A DNA stretch of 64,000 bases, taken from contig NZ_DATJTC010000011.1 in the NCBI RefSeq assembly GCF_035503745.1, forward strand, positions 1 to 64,000. The letters are read 5' to 3'. Origin of the DNA: Dyella_B sp035503745 (GTDB lineage: Bacteria; Pseudomonadota; Gammaproteobacteria; Xanthomonadales; Rhodanobacteraceae). Positions 1-8,362 of the stretch are shown piece by piece (positions within the stretch are counted from its first letter, which is position 1; the number at the start of each line of letters is the position of its first letter). Below the pieces are notes generated by a model, which was not told where the DNA came from, made no database searches, and was given only the letters and a program-made list of their open reading frames with translations. A program made the translations under genes and the position numbers.

Positions 1-1211
1 ACCAGGTGGACCGCCTCGTTCTCCTGCAGCCAGCCGTTCTCGACCGCCTGCTTGTACAGCGTGGTGCCCGGATACGGTGCGGCCAGCGACACCTGGATGG
101 TGTGCGGGTTGATCTCTTTGGCGAACTGGATCGTCTTGTCGATCGTTTCCTTGGTTTCGCCCGGCAGGCCGAGGATAAAGGTGCCGTGGATGGTGATGCC
201 AAGTTTGCGGCAGTCCTCAGTGAAGCGGCGCGCGATATCGGTGCGCAAGCCCTTCTTGATGTTGTGCAGGATCTGGTCGTCGCCCGACTCGTAACCGACC
301 AGCAGCAGGCGCAGGCCGTTTTCCTTCATGATCTTGAGCGATTCGAAGGGCACGTTCGCCTTCGCATTGCACGACCAGGTCCAGCCCATGGCGCCGAGGC
401 CGCGCGCGATCTCATGCACGCGATCCATGTTGGAGCTGTCGGTGAAGGTGTCGTCGTCGAACATCAGCTCCTTCACTTCGGGCATGTTCTCCTTGATCCA
501 CTTTGCTTCGGCCAGCACGTTGGCGGCCGAGCGCGTGCGATAGCGATGACCGCCGACGGTCTGCGGCCACAGGCAGAAGGTGCACTTGGAACGGCAGCCG
601 CGGCCGGTATAGATCGACACGTACGGATAGTTGAGATAGCCGATGAAGTAGTTGCTGATCGTCAGATCGCGCTTGTAGATCGGCGCCACGAATGGCAGGT
701 CGTCCATGTTCTCGATCATCGCGCGCGGCGGATTGTGCTGCACGGTGCCGTCGGCAAGGCGATAGCTGATGCCGGTGATGCTTTCGAACGGACGGCCTTC
801 GGCCACTTCCTTGCAGGTATAGTCGAATTCTTCGCGCGCGACGAAATCGATCGCGGGCGAGGCGGTGAGCGAGCCGCTCGGATCGACCGCGACTTTCGCG
901 CCGACCAGGCCCACGATGGCCTTGGGATTGCGTTCCTTCAGCAGCTCGGCGAACTTCGCGTCCGTCGGGAAGGAGGGCGTGCTGGTGTGGATGATCACCA
1001 GCTCGTATTGCTGGGCGATCTTGAGGCTGTCCTCGACCGAGATCTCGTCGGCCGGCGCGTCGAGCACGCGCGAGTCGGGGATCATCGCGGCCGGCTGGGC
1101 CAGCCAGGTCGGATACCAGAAGCTCTTGATCTCACGTTTGGCCTGATAGCGCGAACCGGCGCCGCCATCGAAACCGTCGAACGAGGGAGCTTGCAGAAAA
1201 AGCGTTTTCAT
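1..1211 (-). CDS. hpnJ: Hopanoid radical SAM protein HpnJ (3' end outside window)
   Basis: The first 403 codons of a B12-binding-type radical SAM protein are visible, starting at the ATG at 1209-1211 with an AGGAG at 1221-1225. The protein opens MKTLFLQAPSFDGFDGG. A CRSKCTFC cluster motif around residue 200 provides the three cysteines for the 4Fe-4S cluster, after an N-terminal cobalamin-binding-like region. HpnJ is known to act late in bacteriohopanepolyol decoration, converting bacteriohopanetetrol glucosamine to the cyclitol ether. The family is usually about 470 residues, so roughly 70 C-terminal residues lie beyond the left edge. hpnI lies 79 bases upstream on the same strand, which supports the assignment and suggests co-transcription. 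The only other likely reading is another B12-radical SAM enzyme; the hpn neighbours make that unlikely. Confidence 0.9.
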   Translation of the reverse strand, partial: MKTLFLQAPSFDGFDGGAGSRYQAKREIKSFWYPTWLAQPAAMIPDSRVLDAPADEISVEDSLKIAQQYELVIIHTSTPSFPTDAKFAELLKERNPKAIVGLVGAKVAVDPSGSLTASPAIDFVAREEFDYTCKEVAEGRPFESITGISYRLADGTVQHNPPRAMIENMDDLPFVAPIYKRDLTISNYFIGYLNYPYVSIYTGRGCRSKCTFCLWPQTVGGHRYRTRSAANVLAEAKWIKENMPEVKELMFDDDTFTDSSNMDRVHEIARGLGAMGWTWSCNAKANVPFESLKIMKENGLRLLLVGYESGDDQILHNIKKGLRTDIARRFTEDCRKLGITIHGTFILGLPGETKETIDKTIQFAKEINPHTIQVSLAAPYPGTTLYKQAVENGWLQENEAVHL

Positions 1212-1290
1212 TACCAATAACTCCTGCGGGGGCAGTCATCCTGCTCAGGGGCAGCAGACAGTTCAGGAACAAAGTCGGACAAAGCTAATT

Positions 1291-2436
1291 TTAAGGCGCT
1301 GAACCGTCGCCTCGAGCATGCAATACCTGACCGCGCCATTTTACCTGCCAACCGGCCAGGGCGATTGCCCATTCCATCAGCAATAAGGCGTCGCGGAGGG
1401 GAATCAAGAGGACGTCATGCCAGGCGAAGGCGTCATCACGGGGGCGCCGCTGCAAAAAGTGTAGCAAAACCCGCGCCCCGCCACCGAGCAGGACGAGGGC
1501 CAGCGTAACCGCACCGGGCGCCAGGCACAGGCCCAGCACCAGCAATGGGGTGGTGAAACACACGAAAGTCATCGCAAAACCCCACGGCGCCAGGGAGCGG
1601 ATGGTGCGCAGCCAACGTACTTCATGGTCCCACAAAGCTTTCAACTGGCTTTCAGCGACGTCCGTACCGACCACCACGTCCGACAGCACCGTACGCAATC
1701 CGGCGCGCCGCGTCAGCTCGCCCAGCCAGAAGTCGTCGGCCAGCGTGTTGCTGAGCGCCTCCAGGCCGCCGATCGCCACCAGCGCGTCGCGGCGCAGGCA
1801 GATGGTCGAGCCAAAGGCGAAGCGCGTCGAACCGAAGGCGTGCGACAGGCGTACCGATGGCGCAAACCAGTCGTCGATGAACAGGCGGCCAAGCCGCGAC
1901 CAGAACGAGGGGCCGGGCACGCCGTGGTAAAGGCAGGTGACGATGCCCACGCCCGCATCGGCCAGCGGCGCGGTGACGCGCGCGAGGTAATCGGCCGGCA
2001 CGCTGATGTCGGCATCGGCCAGCACCAGCCAGTCGTGGCTGGCGTGCGCAAGCATGTTCAGCAGATTGCTGACCTTCAGGTTCGCGCCGTACACGCGCGG
2101 ATCGATGACCAGGGCGATATCGCGCCCGGGAAATTCCGCGCGCAGCCGCTCCACCACCGCGATGGCCGGATCGTCCGGGTCGCGCACGCCGAACACCAGT
2201 TGGTAGGACGGGTGGTTCTGCACGCAGAAGCTGCGCAGGTTTTCGTACAGCCGGGGCTCGGCGCCATGCAGTGGCTTGAGCACGGTGACCGGGCGCAGGG
2301 CGCGGTAGTCGATGCGGGCCGCCGAGGCGCGCGGCACGCGCAGAATCGCCCACAGCGCCACGCACGCATAGCCTGCGGCGGCGAAGGCCAGTGCGATGCC
2401 GAGCCCATGGAGAATGGCGATCCAGGTTGGAGACAT
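1291..2436 (-). CDS. hpnI: Hopanoid glycosyltransferase HpnI
   Basis: This 381-residue family 2 glycosyltransferase has an N-terminal membrane segment (about residues 8-30), a DADIS metal/sugar-nucleotide motif near residue 140, a DDFWLGE acid motif, an HEVRW (QxxRW-like) motif and a hydrophobic C-terminal third with two or three membrane segments. This is the ceramide-glucosyltransferase-like layout of HpnI, which adds N-acetylglucosamine to bacteriohopanetetrol at the inner membrane before HpnK and HpnJ act. No hpnK is seen; it may lie left of the window. The gene is divergent from the DUF2147 gene across an 80-base spacer (2437-2516) that must hold both promoters. The ribosome-binding site is weak. 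Confidence 0.9.
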   Translation of the reverse strand: MSPTWIAILHGLGIALAFAAAGYACVALWAILRVPRASAARIDYRALRPVTVLKPLHGAEPRLYENLRSFCVQNHPSYQLVFGVRDPDDPAIAVVERLRAEFPGRDIALVIDPRVYGANLKVSNLLNMLAHASHDWLVLADADISVPADYLARVTAPLADAGVGIVTCLYHGVPGPSFWSRLGRLFIDDWFAPSVRLSHAFGSTRFAFGSTICLRRDALVAIGGLEALSNTLADDFWLGELTRRAGLRTVLSDVVVGTDVAESQLKALWDHEVRWLRTIRSLAPWGFAMTFVCFTTPLLVLGLCLAPGAVTLALVLLGGGARVLLHFLQRRPRDDAFAWHDVLLIPLRDALLLMEWAIALAGWQVKWRGQVLHARGDGSAP

Positions 2437-2516
2437 GGGCGGTTATGCTACAGGCTGCCACTTTAGGGGAATCGGCGGACATTGGGTCCGCCCATCCATC
2501 ACGCAAGGAGGGGGCG

Positions 2517-3080
2517 ATGATTTGGGCACGTCTGGCACGCGCATCCCGTCTCATGGTCCTGATCGCGTGGGTGTTGTTGCTGTTGGCCGGGGCGATCGCC
2601 CCGGCCGCGGCCGACGACGGCGTGGACGACCTGCCCGCCGCCTCGGGCATCGTGGGCGACTGGCTGGTGGAAAGCCGCGACGCGGTGATCCGGATCGAGC
2701 GCGTGGGCGACCAATACCAGGGCACCATCCTGTGGCAACTCCACGACACCTATGGCCCGCAAGACGGCCCCGAGCTCAACGGCAAGATCGTCACCGACCG
2801 CAACAATCCCGACCCGGCCCTGCGCGGCCAGCCGCTGACCGGCTTGCACCTGCTCAAGGGGCTGCACTACGACATGGCCGATAACAAGTGGGTCGGCGGG
2901 CGCGTTTATAATTCGGAGAATGGAAAGACCTACAATTGCATCGTGCGGCTGCGCGGGCCGGACCGGCTGGTGCTGCGCGGTTACATCGGCATTTCCCTGC
3001 TAGGCGGCAACACCACCTGGACCCGGGTCACGATGAAGAGCCCAGGCCAGGGCGGCTTGCCCTATGTAATTGATAAATAA
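2517..3080 (+). CDS. Secreted DUF2147-domain protein
   Basis: The open frame begins at 2391, but the ATG at 2517 is preceded by AAGGAGGGGG (2505-2514) and starts directly with a signal peptide (basic MIWARLARASR, hydrophobic core, APAAA cleavage site), giving 187 residues. The mature part matches the DUF2147 lipocalin-like fold: an early G-x-W (IVGDWLVE), repeated IRIE/YQGTILW strands, a hydrophobic GLHLLKGL segment and a C-terminal GYIGISLLGGNTTWTRV strand. The biochemical function of the family is unknown. Its place between divergent hpnI and mvaD suggests a periplasmic role tied to hopanoid or isoprenoid metabolism, which is inference only. Confidence 0.8.
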   Translation: MIWARLARASRLMVLIAWVLLLLAGAIAPAAADDGVDDLPAASGIVGDWLVESRDAVIRIERVGDQYQGTILWQLHDTYGPQDGPELNGKIVTDRNNPDPALRGQPLTGLHLLKGLHYDMADNKWVGGRVYNSENGKTYNCIVRLRGPDRLVLRGYIGISLLGGNTTWTRVTMKSPGQGGLPYVIDK

Positions 3081-3127
3081 AAAATAATTGGCTGTTTTTT
3101 TTGCTACCCCTCCCCCCGCGGAACACT

Positions 3128-4156
3128 ATGAATCGAGAATTTCGAGCCGATGCGTCCGGCCCCTTGCATGCTGCCTCGCAGGCCCAGCCCAACATCGCGC
3201 TGGTCAAATACTGGGGCAAGCGCGATGCCGCGCTGAATCTGCCGGCGGTGGGCTCCATTTCGATCACGCTGGACAGCCTGTGGACGCGCACCGAGGTGCG
3301 CTTCGTGCCCGGGCAGAAGGGCGACCAGGTCAGTCTCAACGGGCGCAGCGACGAAGCCGAGGCCAAGCGCATCACCGCCTGCCTGGATCTGCTGCGCCAG
3401 CGCGCGGCGGTCGATTGGGGCGCCCAGGTGGCCAGCCGCAACAACTTTCCCACGGCAGCGGGCCTGGCTTCCTCGGCCTCCGGTTTCGCCGCGCTGGTGC
3501 ATGCGGGCGCCAACGCGCTGGGCCTGGCATTGAGCGAGGCGGAGCAGTCGGTGCTGGCGCGCCGCTGCTCGGGTTCGGCGGCGCGTTCCATATTCGGCGG
3601 CTATGTCCAATGGGCGCATGGCCGGCTGGCCGATGGCACCGACTCGGTGGCCGAACCGCTGCTCGCCGCCGGCGCCTGGCCGCTGCGCGTGGCGGTGGCG
3701 ATCACCTCCAAGGCGGCCAAGCAGGTCGGTTCCAGCGAAGGCATGCGCCGCACTGCGCAAACCTCGCCTTATCAATCGGCGTGGGTCGATACGCAGGAAG
3801 CGGACCTGGCCGTTGCGCGCGACGCGATCCTCGCGCGCGATTTCCAGGCGCTCGCGCAGATCTCCGAATACAGCTGCCTGAAGATGCACGCGCTGGCCAT
3901 GGCCGCGCAGCCGGGCCTCTTGTACTGGAACGGCGCCACCATGGAATGCATGCATCGCGTGCGAGCGCTGCGCCAACAGGGCTTGCCGGTGTTCTTCACC
4001 GTGGACGCGGGTCCGCAGCTGAAAGCCGTGTGCGAGCCGTCCGCGATCGAGCAGGTCAAGGCGGCCTTGCGCGATGTTCCCGGCGTGCTCGACGTGCTCG
4101 ATACCGGCCTGGGCGAGGGGGCCAAGGCGATCGCGCCCGAGTTGGTGGAGGCATGA
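3128..4156 (+). CDS. mvaD: Diphosphomevalonate decarboxylase
   Basis: This 342-residue GHMP-family enzyme carries diphosphomevalonate decarboxylase hallmarks: the N-terminal NIALVKYWGKRD motif, the ATP loop TAAGLASSASG, the GSAARSIFGGYVQW segment and FFTVDAGPQ with the catalytic aspartate. It performs the ATP-dependent decarboxylation of mevalonate diphosphate to isopentenyl diphosphate. The ATG at 3128 (MNREFRAD) is preferred over the upstream TTG at 3101, whose leader peptide is poor. The next gene overlaps the stop as ATGA, implying translational coupling. A phosphomevalonate decarboxylase (alternative pathway) is possible in principle, but the adjacent phosphomevalonate kinase favours the classical route. 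Confidence 0.9.
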   Translation: MNREFRADASGPLHAASQAQPNIALVKYWGKRDAALNLPAVGSISITLDSLWTRTEVRFVPGQKGDQVSLNGRSDEAEAKRITACLDLLRQRAAVDWGAQVASRNNFPTAAGLASSASGFAALVHAGANALGLALSEAEQSVLARRCSGSAARSIFGGYVQWAHGRLADGTDSVAEPLLAAGAWPLRVAVAITSKAAKQVGSSEGMRRTAQTSPYQSAWVDTQEADLAVARDAILARDFQALAQISEYSCLKMHALAMAAQPGLLYWNGATMECMHRVRALRQQGLPVFFTVDAGPQLKAVCEPSAIEQVKAALRDVPGVLDVLDTGLGEGAKAIAPELVEA

Positions 4157-5253
4157 TGGACATTGTCGCGAGCGCACCCGGCAAGCAGGTGCTGCTGGGC
4201 GATTACGCCGTACTGGAAGGCGCGCCCGCGCTGGTGCTGGCGGTCAATCGCCGGGCCCAGGCGCGCATCACCTCGCGCGAGGACGGCGCCTGCACGGTGT
4301 CCGCACCCGATCTGGACATCCGCGATGCGGCGTGGACGATCGATCGCAACGGCGCGCTGGCGTGGCAATGCGATGCGGCTATCGCCGCCAAGCTCAGCCT
4401 GGTCGAGCACGTGTGGAGCGGCCTGTTGCAGCAGGGCCTGGCGCCGCGCGCCGGGCAGGGCCTGGACATCCAGCTCGATACTTCGGGTTTTTTCCACGGC
4501 GAAGGCGCGGCGCGCGTCAAGCTCGGGCTTGGTTCCAGCGCCGCATTGACGGTTGCGCTCGCATCCGCGCTGGCCACTTGCGCGGGCCACGCCGATGCGT
4601 GGGCCGATCGCGCGCAGTGGGTATGCCGCCTGTTCGACATGCACGGCGGCTGGCAAGGTGGGCGCGGCAGCGGTGTTGACGTGGCCGCGGGCGTGGCCGG
4701 CGGCTTGATCAGTTATCAGTTGCAGGGCCAGGCGCGCACCCCGCATTTCGCTCACGAGGCATGGCCCGTGCAGGGCGTGCACTGCCTGTTCGTGTGGTCG
4801 GGTCAATCGGTGTCCACCGCCCATTCGCTCAAGCACCTTGCACAATGGCGCAGCACGCATGGTGCCGACTACGCATCGCACATGGCCCGCCTCGGCGCGA
4901 TTTCGGCGGCGGCGGTGCGCGCGCTGCGCGAACGTCAGACGCAATCTTTCATTGGCCTGACGAAAGACTACGCCGCGGCGCTGAAGGGTTTCGGCGAGGC
5001 CTGTGGCCTGGAAATCTATTCTGCCGCACAAAAACGACTCGCCGAGATGGCGGCCCAGGCCGGGGTCAGCTATAAGCCCTGCGGTGCCGGCGGCGATTTC
5101 GGCGTGGTTTTTGCCGAGGACTCGGAAAGGTTGGCGACATTTGAAGGCGCCATTGTGCGCGCTGATATGCATGTGATCCCCCTCCCACTTGATTCCCAAG
5201 GGGTCAGTTGCCATATGCGTCAGGTTGCAGGCTCGCCGCTCAAGGGTCTCTGA
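4153..5253 (+). CDS. mvaK2: Phosphomevalonate kinase (GHMP family)
   Basis: The true start is the ATG at 4153, overlapping the mvaD stop; the much longer open frame upstream is a shadow of mvaD. The 366-residue product begins MMDIVASAPGKQVLLGDYAVLEG, the typical opening of phosphomevalonate kinases, followed by the ATP loop VKLGLGSSAAL near residue 120, GGRGSGVDVAAGVAGG (family GSGxDVAxxxxGG) near residue 170, and a C-terminal PCGAGGDFGVV glycine loop. It phosphorylates mevalonate 5-phosphate to the diphosphate in the cytoplasm. With mvaD and the HMGR-mevalonate kinase fusion downstream it completes the kinase steps of the pathway. Confidence 0.88.
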   Translation: MMDIVASAPGKQVLLGDYAVLEGAPALVLAVNRRAQARITSREDGACTVSAPDLDIRDAAWTIDRNGALAWQCDAAIAAKLSLVEHVWSGLLQQGLAPRAGQGLDIQLDTSGFFHGEGAARVKLGLGSSAALTVALASALATCAGHADAWADRAQWVCRLFDMHGGWQGGRGSGVDVAAGVAGGLISYQLQGQARTPHFAHEAWPVQGVHCLFVWSGQSVSTAHSLKHLAQWRSTHGADYASHMARLGAISAAAVRALRERQTQSFIGLTKDYAAALKGFGEACGLEIYSAAQKRLAEMAAQAGVSYKPCGAGGDFGVVFAEDSERLATFEGAIVRADMHVIPLPLDSQGVSCHMRQVAGSPLKGL

Positions 5254-5352
5254 CGTGATCGCCCCCGTATTTAAACGTCATGGCCGGCGTACGACATCCA
5301 ACGTCCGCGTGACGGTGTGCATCCATCTTGAACTATCCGGAGTAGCCAAGGC

Positions 5353-7632
5353 ATGAGTGCCGAATCATCGAGTGCCGAACGTTCCCGATTCCCCGCGTTC
5401 TACAAACTCTCCGTATCCGACCGCGTCCGCGTCATCCATGAGCGCGGCTGGCTGTCGGCGGAGGATTACCAGGCGCTGGTATCCGGCGAGCACACGCTGA
5501 AGATCCACAAAGCCGACAAGATGATCGAAAACGTCGTCGGCGTGATGGGTCTGCCGGTGGGCCTGGGATTGAACTTCCTGGTCAACGGCCGCGACTACAT
5601 CGTGCCGCTGGTGGTGGAAGAGCCGTCGATCGTGGCGGCGCTGTCGTCGGCCGCCAAGGTGGTGCGTGGCGCGGGCGGTTTCACCGTGGAGAGTACCGAG
5701 CCGGTGCTGATCGGCCAGGTACAGGTGGTCGACGTGCCGCATCTGTCGCACGCCAAGGCCGCGCTGCTCCAGCGCAAGGACGAGATCCTGAACCTCGCCA
5801 ACAGCCTGCATCCGCAGATGGTGGCGCGCGGCGGCGGGGCGCAGGATCTGGAAGTGCACGTGCATGCGCGCGCCGAAGGCGGCGACATGCTGGTGGTGCA
5901 CCTTTTGGTCGACACGCGCGACGCAATGGGTGCCAACCTCGTCAACACCATGTGCGAGGGCATCGCCTCGCTGGTGGAGACGATGACCGGCGGGCGCGTG
6001 TTCCTGCGCATTCTTTCCAACCTCACCGATCGTTCGATGGTGCGCGCGCGCTGCGTGATCCCGGCCGAGCATCTCACCGGCAAGGGCTTCACCGGCGAGG
6101 AAGTACGCGACGGCATCGTGCTCGCCAACGAGTTCGCCAGCATCGACCCGTACCGCGCCGCCACCCACAACAAAGGCATCATGAACGGCGTCGATGCCGT
6201 GGCGCTGGCGACCGGCAACGACTGGCGCGCCATCGAGGCGGCCGCGCACGCCTATGCCGCGCGCGGCGGGCGCTACACCTCGCTCACCCGCTGGTACAAG
6301 GGCGAGAAGGGCGAACTGATCGGCGAACTCGATATCCCGATGAAGGTCGGCATTGTCGGCGGTCCGCTGCAGTCCAACGCCACCGTTGCGCTCGACCTGC
6401 GCCTGCTCGGCGTCAAAACCGCGCGCGAACTGGCCGAAGTGATGGGTGCGGTCGGCCTGGCGCAGAACTTCTCCGCCCTGCGCGCGCTGGTCACCGAAGG
6501 CATCCAGCAAGGACACATGACGCTGCATGCGCGTAGCGTCGCCGTCGCCGCGGGTGCCACGGCGGAAATCTTCGACACCGTCGTGGAGCGCCTCGTGGAA
6601 AGCGGCGAGATCAAGATCTGGAAAGCGCAGGAGATCGTCGACCAGGTCCGCAAGGAGTCGCGCGGTGTGCCCGAAGCGACCGAGCAGCCGGCGATCGACC
6701 ATCGTGCCTGCGGCCACGGCAAGATCATCATGCTTGGCGAACATGCCGTCGTCTACGGCAGCCACGCCATCGCCGCGCCCGTGCCGCTGGCCGTGCGCGC
6801 GATCGCGCAGGACACCAAGTCCGGCGGCGTGGACATGTTCATTCCGCGCTGGGGCGTGGAATACCGCCTGCACCGCGACCCGGCGCACCGCGATTCGTTC
6901 CAGCGTTCGCTGGGCATCATCTTCGACGAGCTTGAGCTCACCGAGCGCTCGATGCGCATCGAAGTGTTTCCCAACGTGCCGCGCGCAATGGGCCTGGGCG
7001 GTTCGGCGGCGATGGCGGTGGCGGTGATCCGCGCACTCGACCAGCACTACAAGCTGGAACTCTCCGACGAGGAGATCAACGCGCTGGCGTTCCGCTGCGA
7101 GGAAGTCGCGCACGGTTCGGCCTCCGGCATCGACAACACCGTGGCGACCTACGGCAAGCCGCTGCTGTACAAGCGTGCGGCCAAGTCGGGCGACGCGCCG
7201 ATGGTGCGCGAACTGCACCTGCCCAAGCGCATTCCGCTGGTGATCGGCATCAGCGGCAAGGAAAGCCTCACCGCCGTGACGGTGGGCAAGGTGCGCAGCG
7301 CCTGGCAGCGCAATCCCGCGCTGTACGACGGCATCTTCCAGCAGATCGACGGCCTCACGCTGCAAGGCGTGGAAGCCATGCAGCAGTACGACCTGGAACG
7401 CCTGGGCGATTTGATGAACATCTGCCACGGCCTGCTCAACGCGTTGCGCGTGTCGAGCTGGGAAGTGGAAGAGCTGGTGCAGATCGCGCGCGAGCACGGC
7501 GCGCTCGGCGCCAAGCTCACCGGCGGCGGCGGCGGCGGCTCGATCGTCGCGCTGTGCCCGCAGAACCGTGAAAAAGTGGCGGCTGCGATGCGCGATGCCG
7601 GCTATCAGGCGATGGAGGTCGACATTGGATAA
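5353..7632 (+). CDS. Fused class II HMG-CoA reductase / mevalonate kinase
   Basis: One uninterrupted 759-residue frame encodes two enzymes. Residues about 10-430 are a class II (degradative-type) HMG-CoA reductase: MIENVVGVMGLPVGLG, the catalytic glutamate region EEPSIVAA near residue 89, NKGIMNGVDAVALATGND with the catalytic lysine near 274, and the catalytic histidine in QQGHMTLHAR near 387. Residues about 450-759 are a GHMP mevalonate kinase: GHGKIIMLGEHAVVYGSHAI, MGLGGSAAMAVAV near 545, HGSASGIDNTVATYG, and the C-terminal loop KLTGGGGGGS near 721. The short linker (about 430-448) has no stop or frameshift. The protein should convert HMG-CoA to mevalonate and phosphorylate it in one chain. 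The start ATG follows GGAG at 5339-5342. These activities are normally separate proteins, so the fusion is notable. Confidence 0.93.
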   Translation: MSAESSSAERSRFPAFYKLSVSDRVRVIHERGWLSAEDYQALVSGEHTLKIHKADKMIENVVGVMGLPVGLGLNFLVNGRDYIVPLVVEEPSIVAALSSAAKVVRGAGGFTVESTEPVLIGQVQVVDVPHLSHAKAALLQRKDEILNLANSLHPQMVARGGGAQDLEVHVHARAEGGDMLVVHLLVDTRDAMGANLVNTMCEGIASLVETMTGGRVFLRILSNLTDRSMVRARCVIPAEHLTGKGFTGEEVRDGIVLANEFASIDPYRAATHNKGIMNGVDAVALATGNDWRAIEAAAHAYAARGGRYTSLTRWYKGEKGELIGELDIPMKVGIVGGPLQSNATVALDLRLLGVKTARELAEVMGAVGLAQNFSALRALVTEGIQQGHMTLHARSVAVAAGATAEIFDTVVERLVESGEIKIWKAQEIVDQVRKESRGVPEATEQPAIDHRACGHGKIIMLGEHAVVYGSHAIAAPVPLAVRAIAQDTKSGGVDMFIPRWGVEYRLHRDPAHRDSFQRSLGIIFDELELTERSMRIEVFPNVPRAMGLGGSAAMAVAVIRALDQHYKLELSDEEINALAFRCEEVAHGSASGIDNTVATYGKPLLYKRAAKSGDAPMVRELHLPKRIPLVIGISGKESLTAVTVGKVRSAWQRNPALYDGIFQQIDGLTLQGVEAMQQYDLERLGDLMNICHGLLNALRVSSWEVEELVQIAREHGALGAKLTGGGGGGSIVALCPQNREKVAAAMRDAGYQAMEVDIG

Positions 7633-8227
7633 CCAGGAACTGGAACGTCAGGAGTGGCGCGACTCGCGGGAAGTGGTTTCCTTCGACGACGAGCCGCTGA
7701 TCCTGGTCGATGCGGACGACCGTGAGGTCGGCTTCCTCGACAAGGCCGCCGCGCACGTGGGCAAGGGCACCTTGCATCGCGCGTTCTCGCTGTTCGTGTT
7801 CAACGCCAAGGGCGAACTGCTGCTGCAGCAGCGCGCACCCGGCAAGCGCCTGTGGCCGGGCTTCTGGTCCAACACCTGCTGCAGCCATCCGCGCCGCGGC
7901 GAGGCCATCGACTCGGCCATCCACCGCCGCCTGCGCGAAGAACTGGGCCTGGCCTGCGAACTGGAGTTCCTGTTCAAGTTCCAATACCAGGCGCAATTCG
8001 ATGCCGAGGGCGCCGAGCATGAACTGTGCTGGGTATACGCCGGCCGCAGCGATGCCGCGCCGACGGTGAACGTGAACGAGATCTCGGGCCTGCGCTACAT
8101 CGCCCCCGATGCGCTGGATGCGGAAATGGCCGCCCAACCGGAGGCGTTTACGCCCTGGTTCAAGATCGAATGGGCCCGCATCCGCCGTGACCACGCGCAC
8201 GTGTTTGCGCCGCGGTCGGCAGCTTAG
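7625..8227 (+). CDS. idi: Type I isopentenyl-diphosphate delta-isomerase
   Basis: A Nudix-like type I isomerase of 200 residues that interconverts IPP and DMAPP. NTCCSHPRRGE contains the catalytic cysteine, a Nudix-like REELG follows, and the acidic EHELCWVY holds the catalytic glutamate. An ATG at 7568 lies inside the upstream gene and gives a meaningless leader. The TTG at 7625 has a perfect GGAGGT at 7614-7619, five bases upstream, inside the last codons of the HMGR-kinase gene, and the two frames overlap by 8 bases. This is clear translational coupling and decides the start. Confidence 0.92.
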   Translation: MDNQELERQEWRDSREVVSFDDEPLILVDADDREVGFLDKAAAHVGKGTLHRAFSLFVFNAKGELLLQQRAPGKRLWPGFWSNTCCSHPRRGEAIDSAIHRRLREELGLACELEFLFKFQYQAQFDAEGAEHELCWVYAGRSDAAPTVNVNEISGLRYIAPDALDAEMAAQPEAFTPWFKIEWARIRRDHAHVFAPRSAA

Positions 8228-8362
8228 GCGGGCCAGACATAACGGTAACCGGGCGGGTGGCTTATACTTGGCCATCCGCAAGACTTGTAAGCGCTTGATG
8301 CGCAAGCGTCCCCAGTCCCGGGGTCAGCCCGCATCACCCGCATTGACGTACTGGAGAATCCT

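Noticed and set aside
6..1220. A 404-codon plus-strand open frame at the left edge.
   Set aside because: It is the antisense of hpnJ, whose CxxxCxxC motif and ribosome-binding site are on the minus strand.
3088..5253. A 721-codon plus-strand frame that looks like one long protein ending in phosphomevalonate kinase.
   Set aside because: The part before 4153 is an out-of-frame shadow of mvaD with no family resemblance; the real kinase starts at the ATG overlapping the mvaD stop.
5365..7497. A 710-codon minus-strand open frame.
   Set aside because: Composition is His/Arg/Val-rich antisense noise opposite the HMGR-mevalonate kinase gene; the plus strand has clear catalytic motifs.
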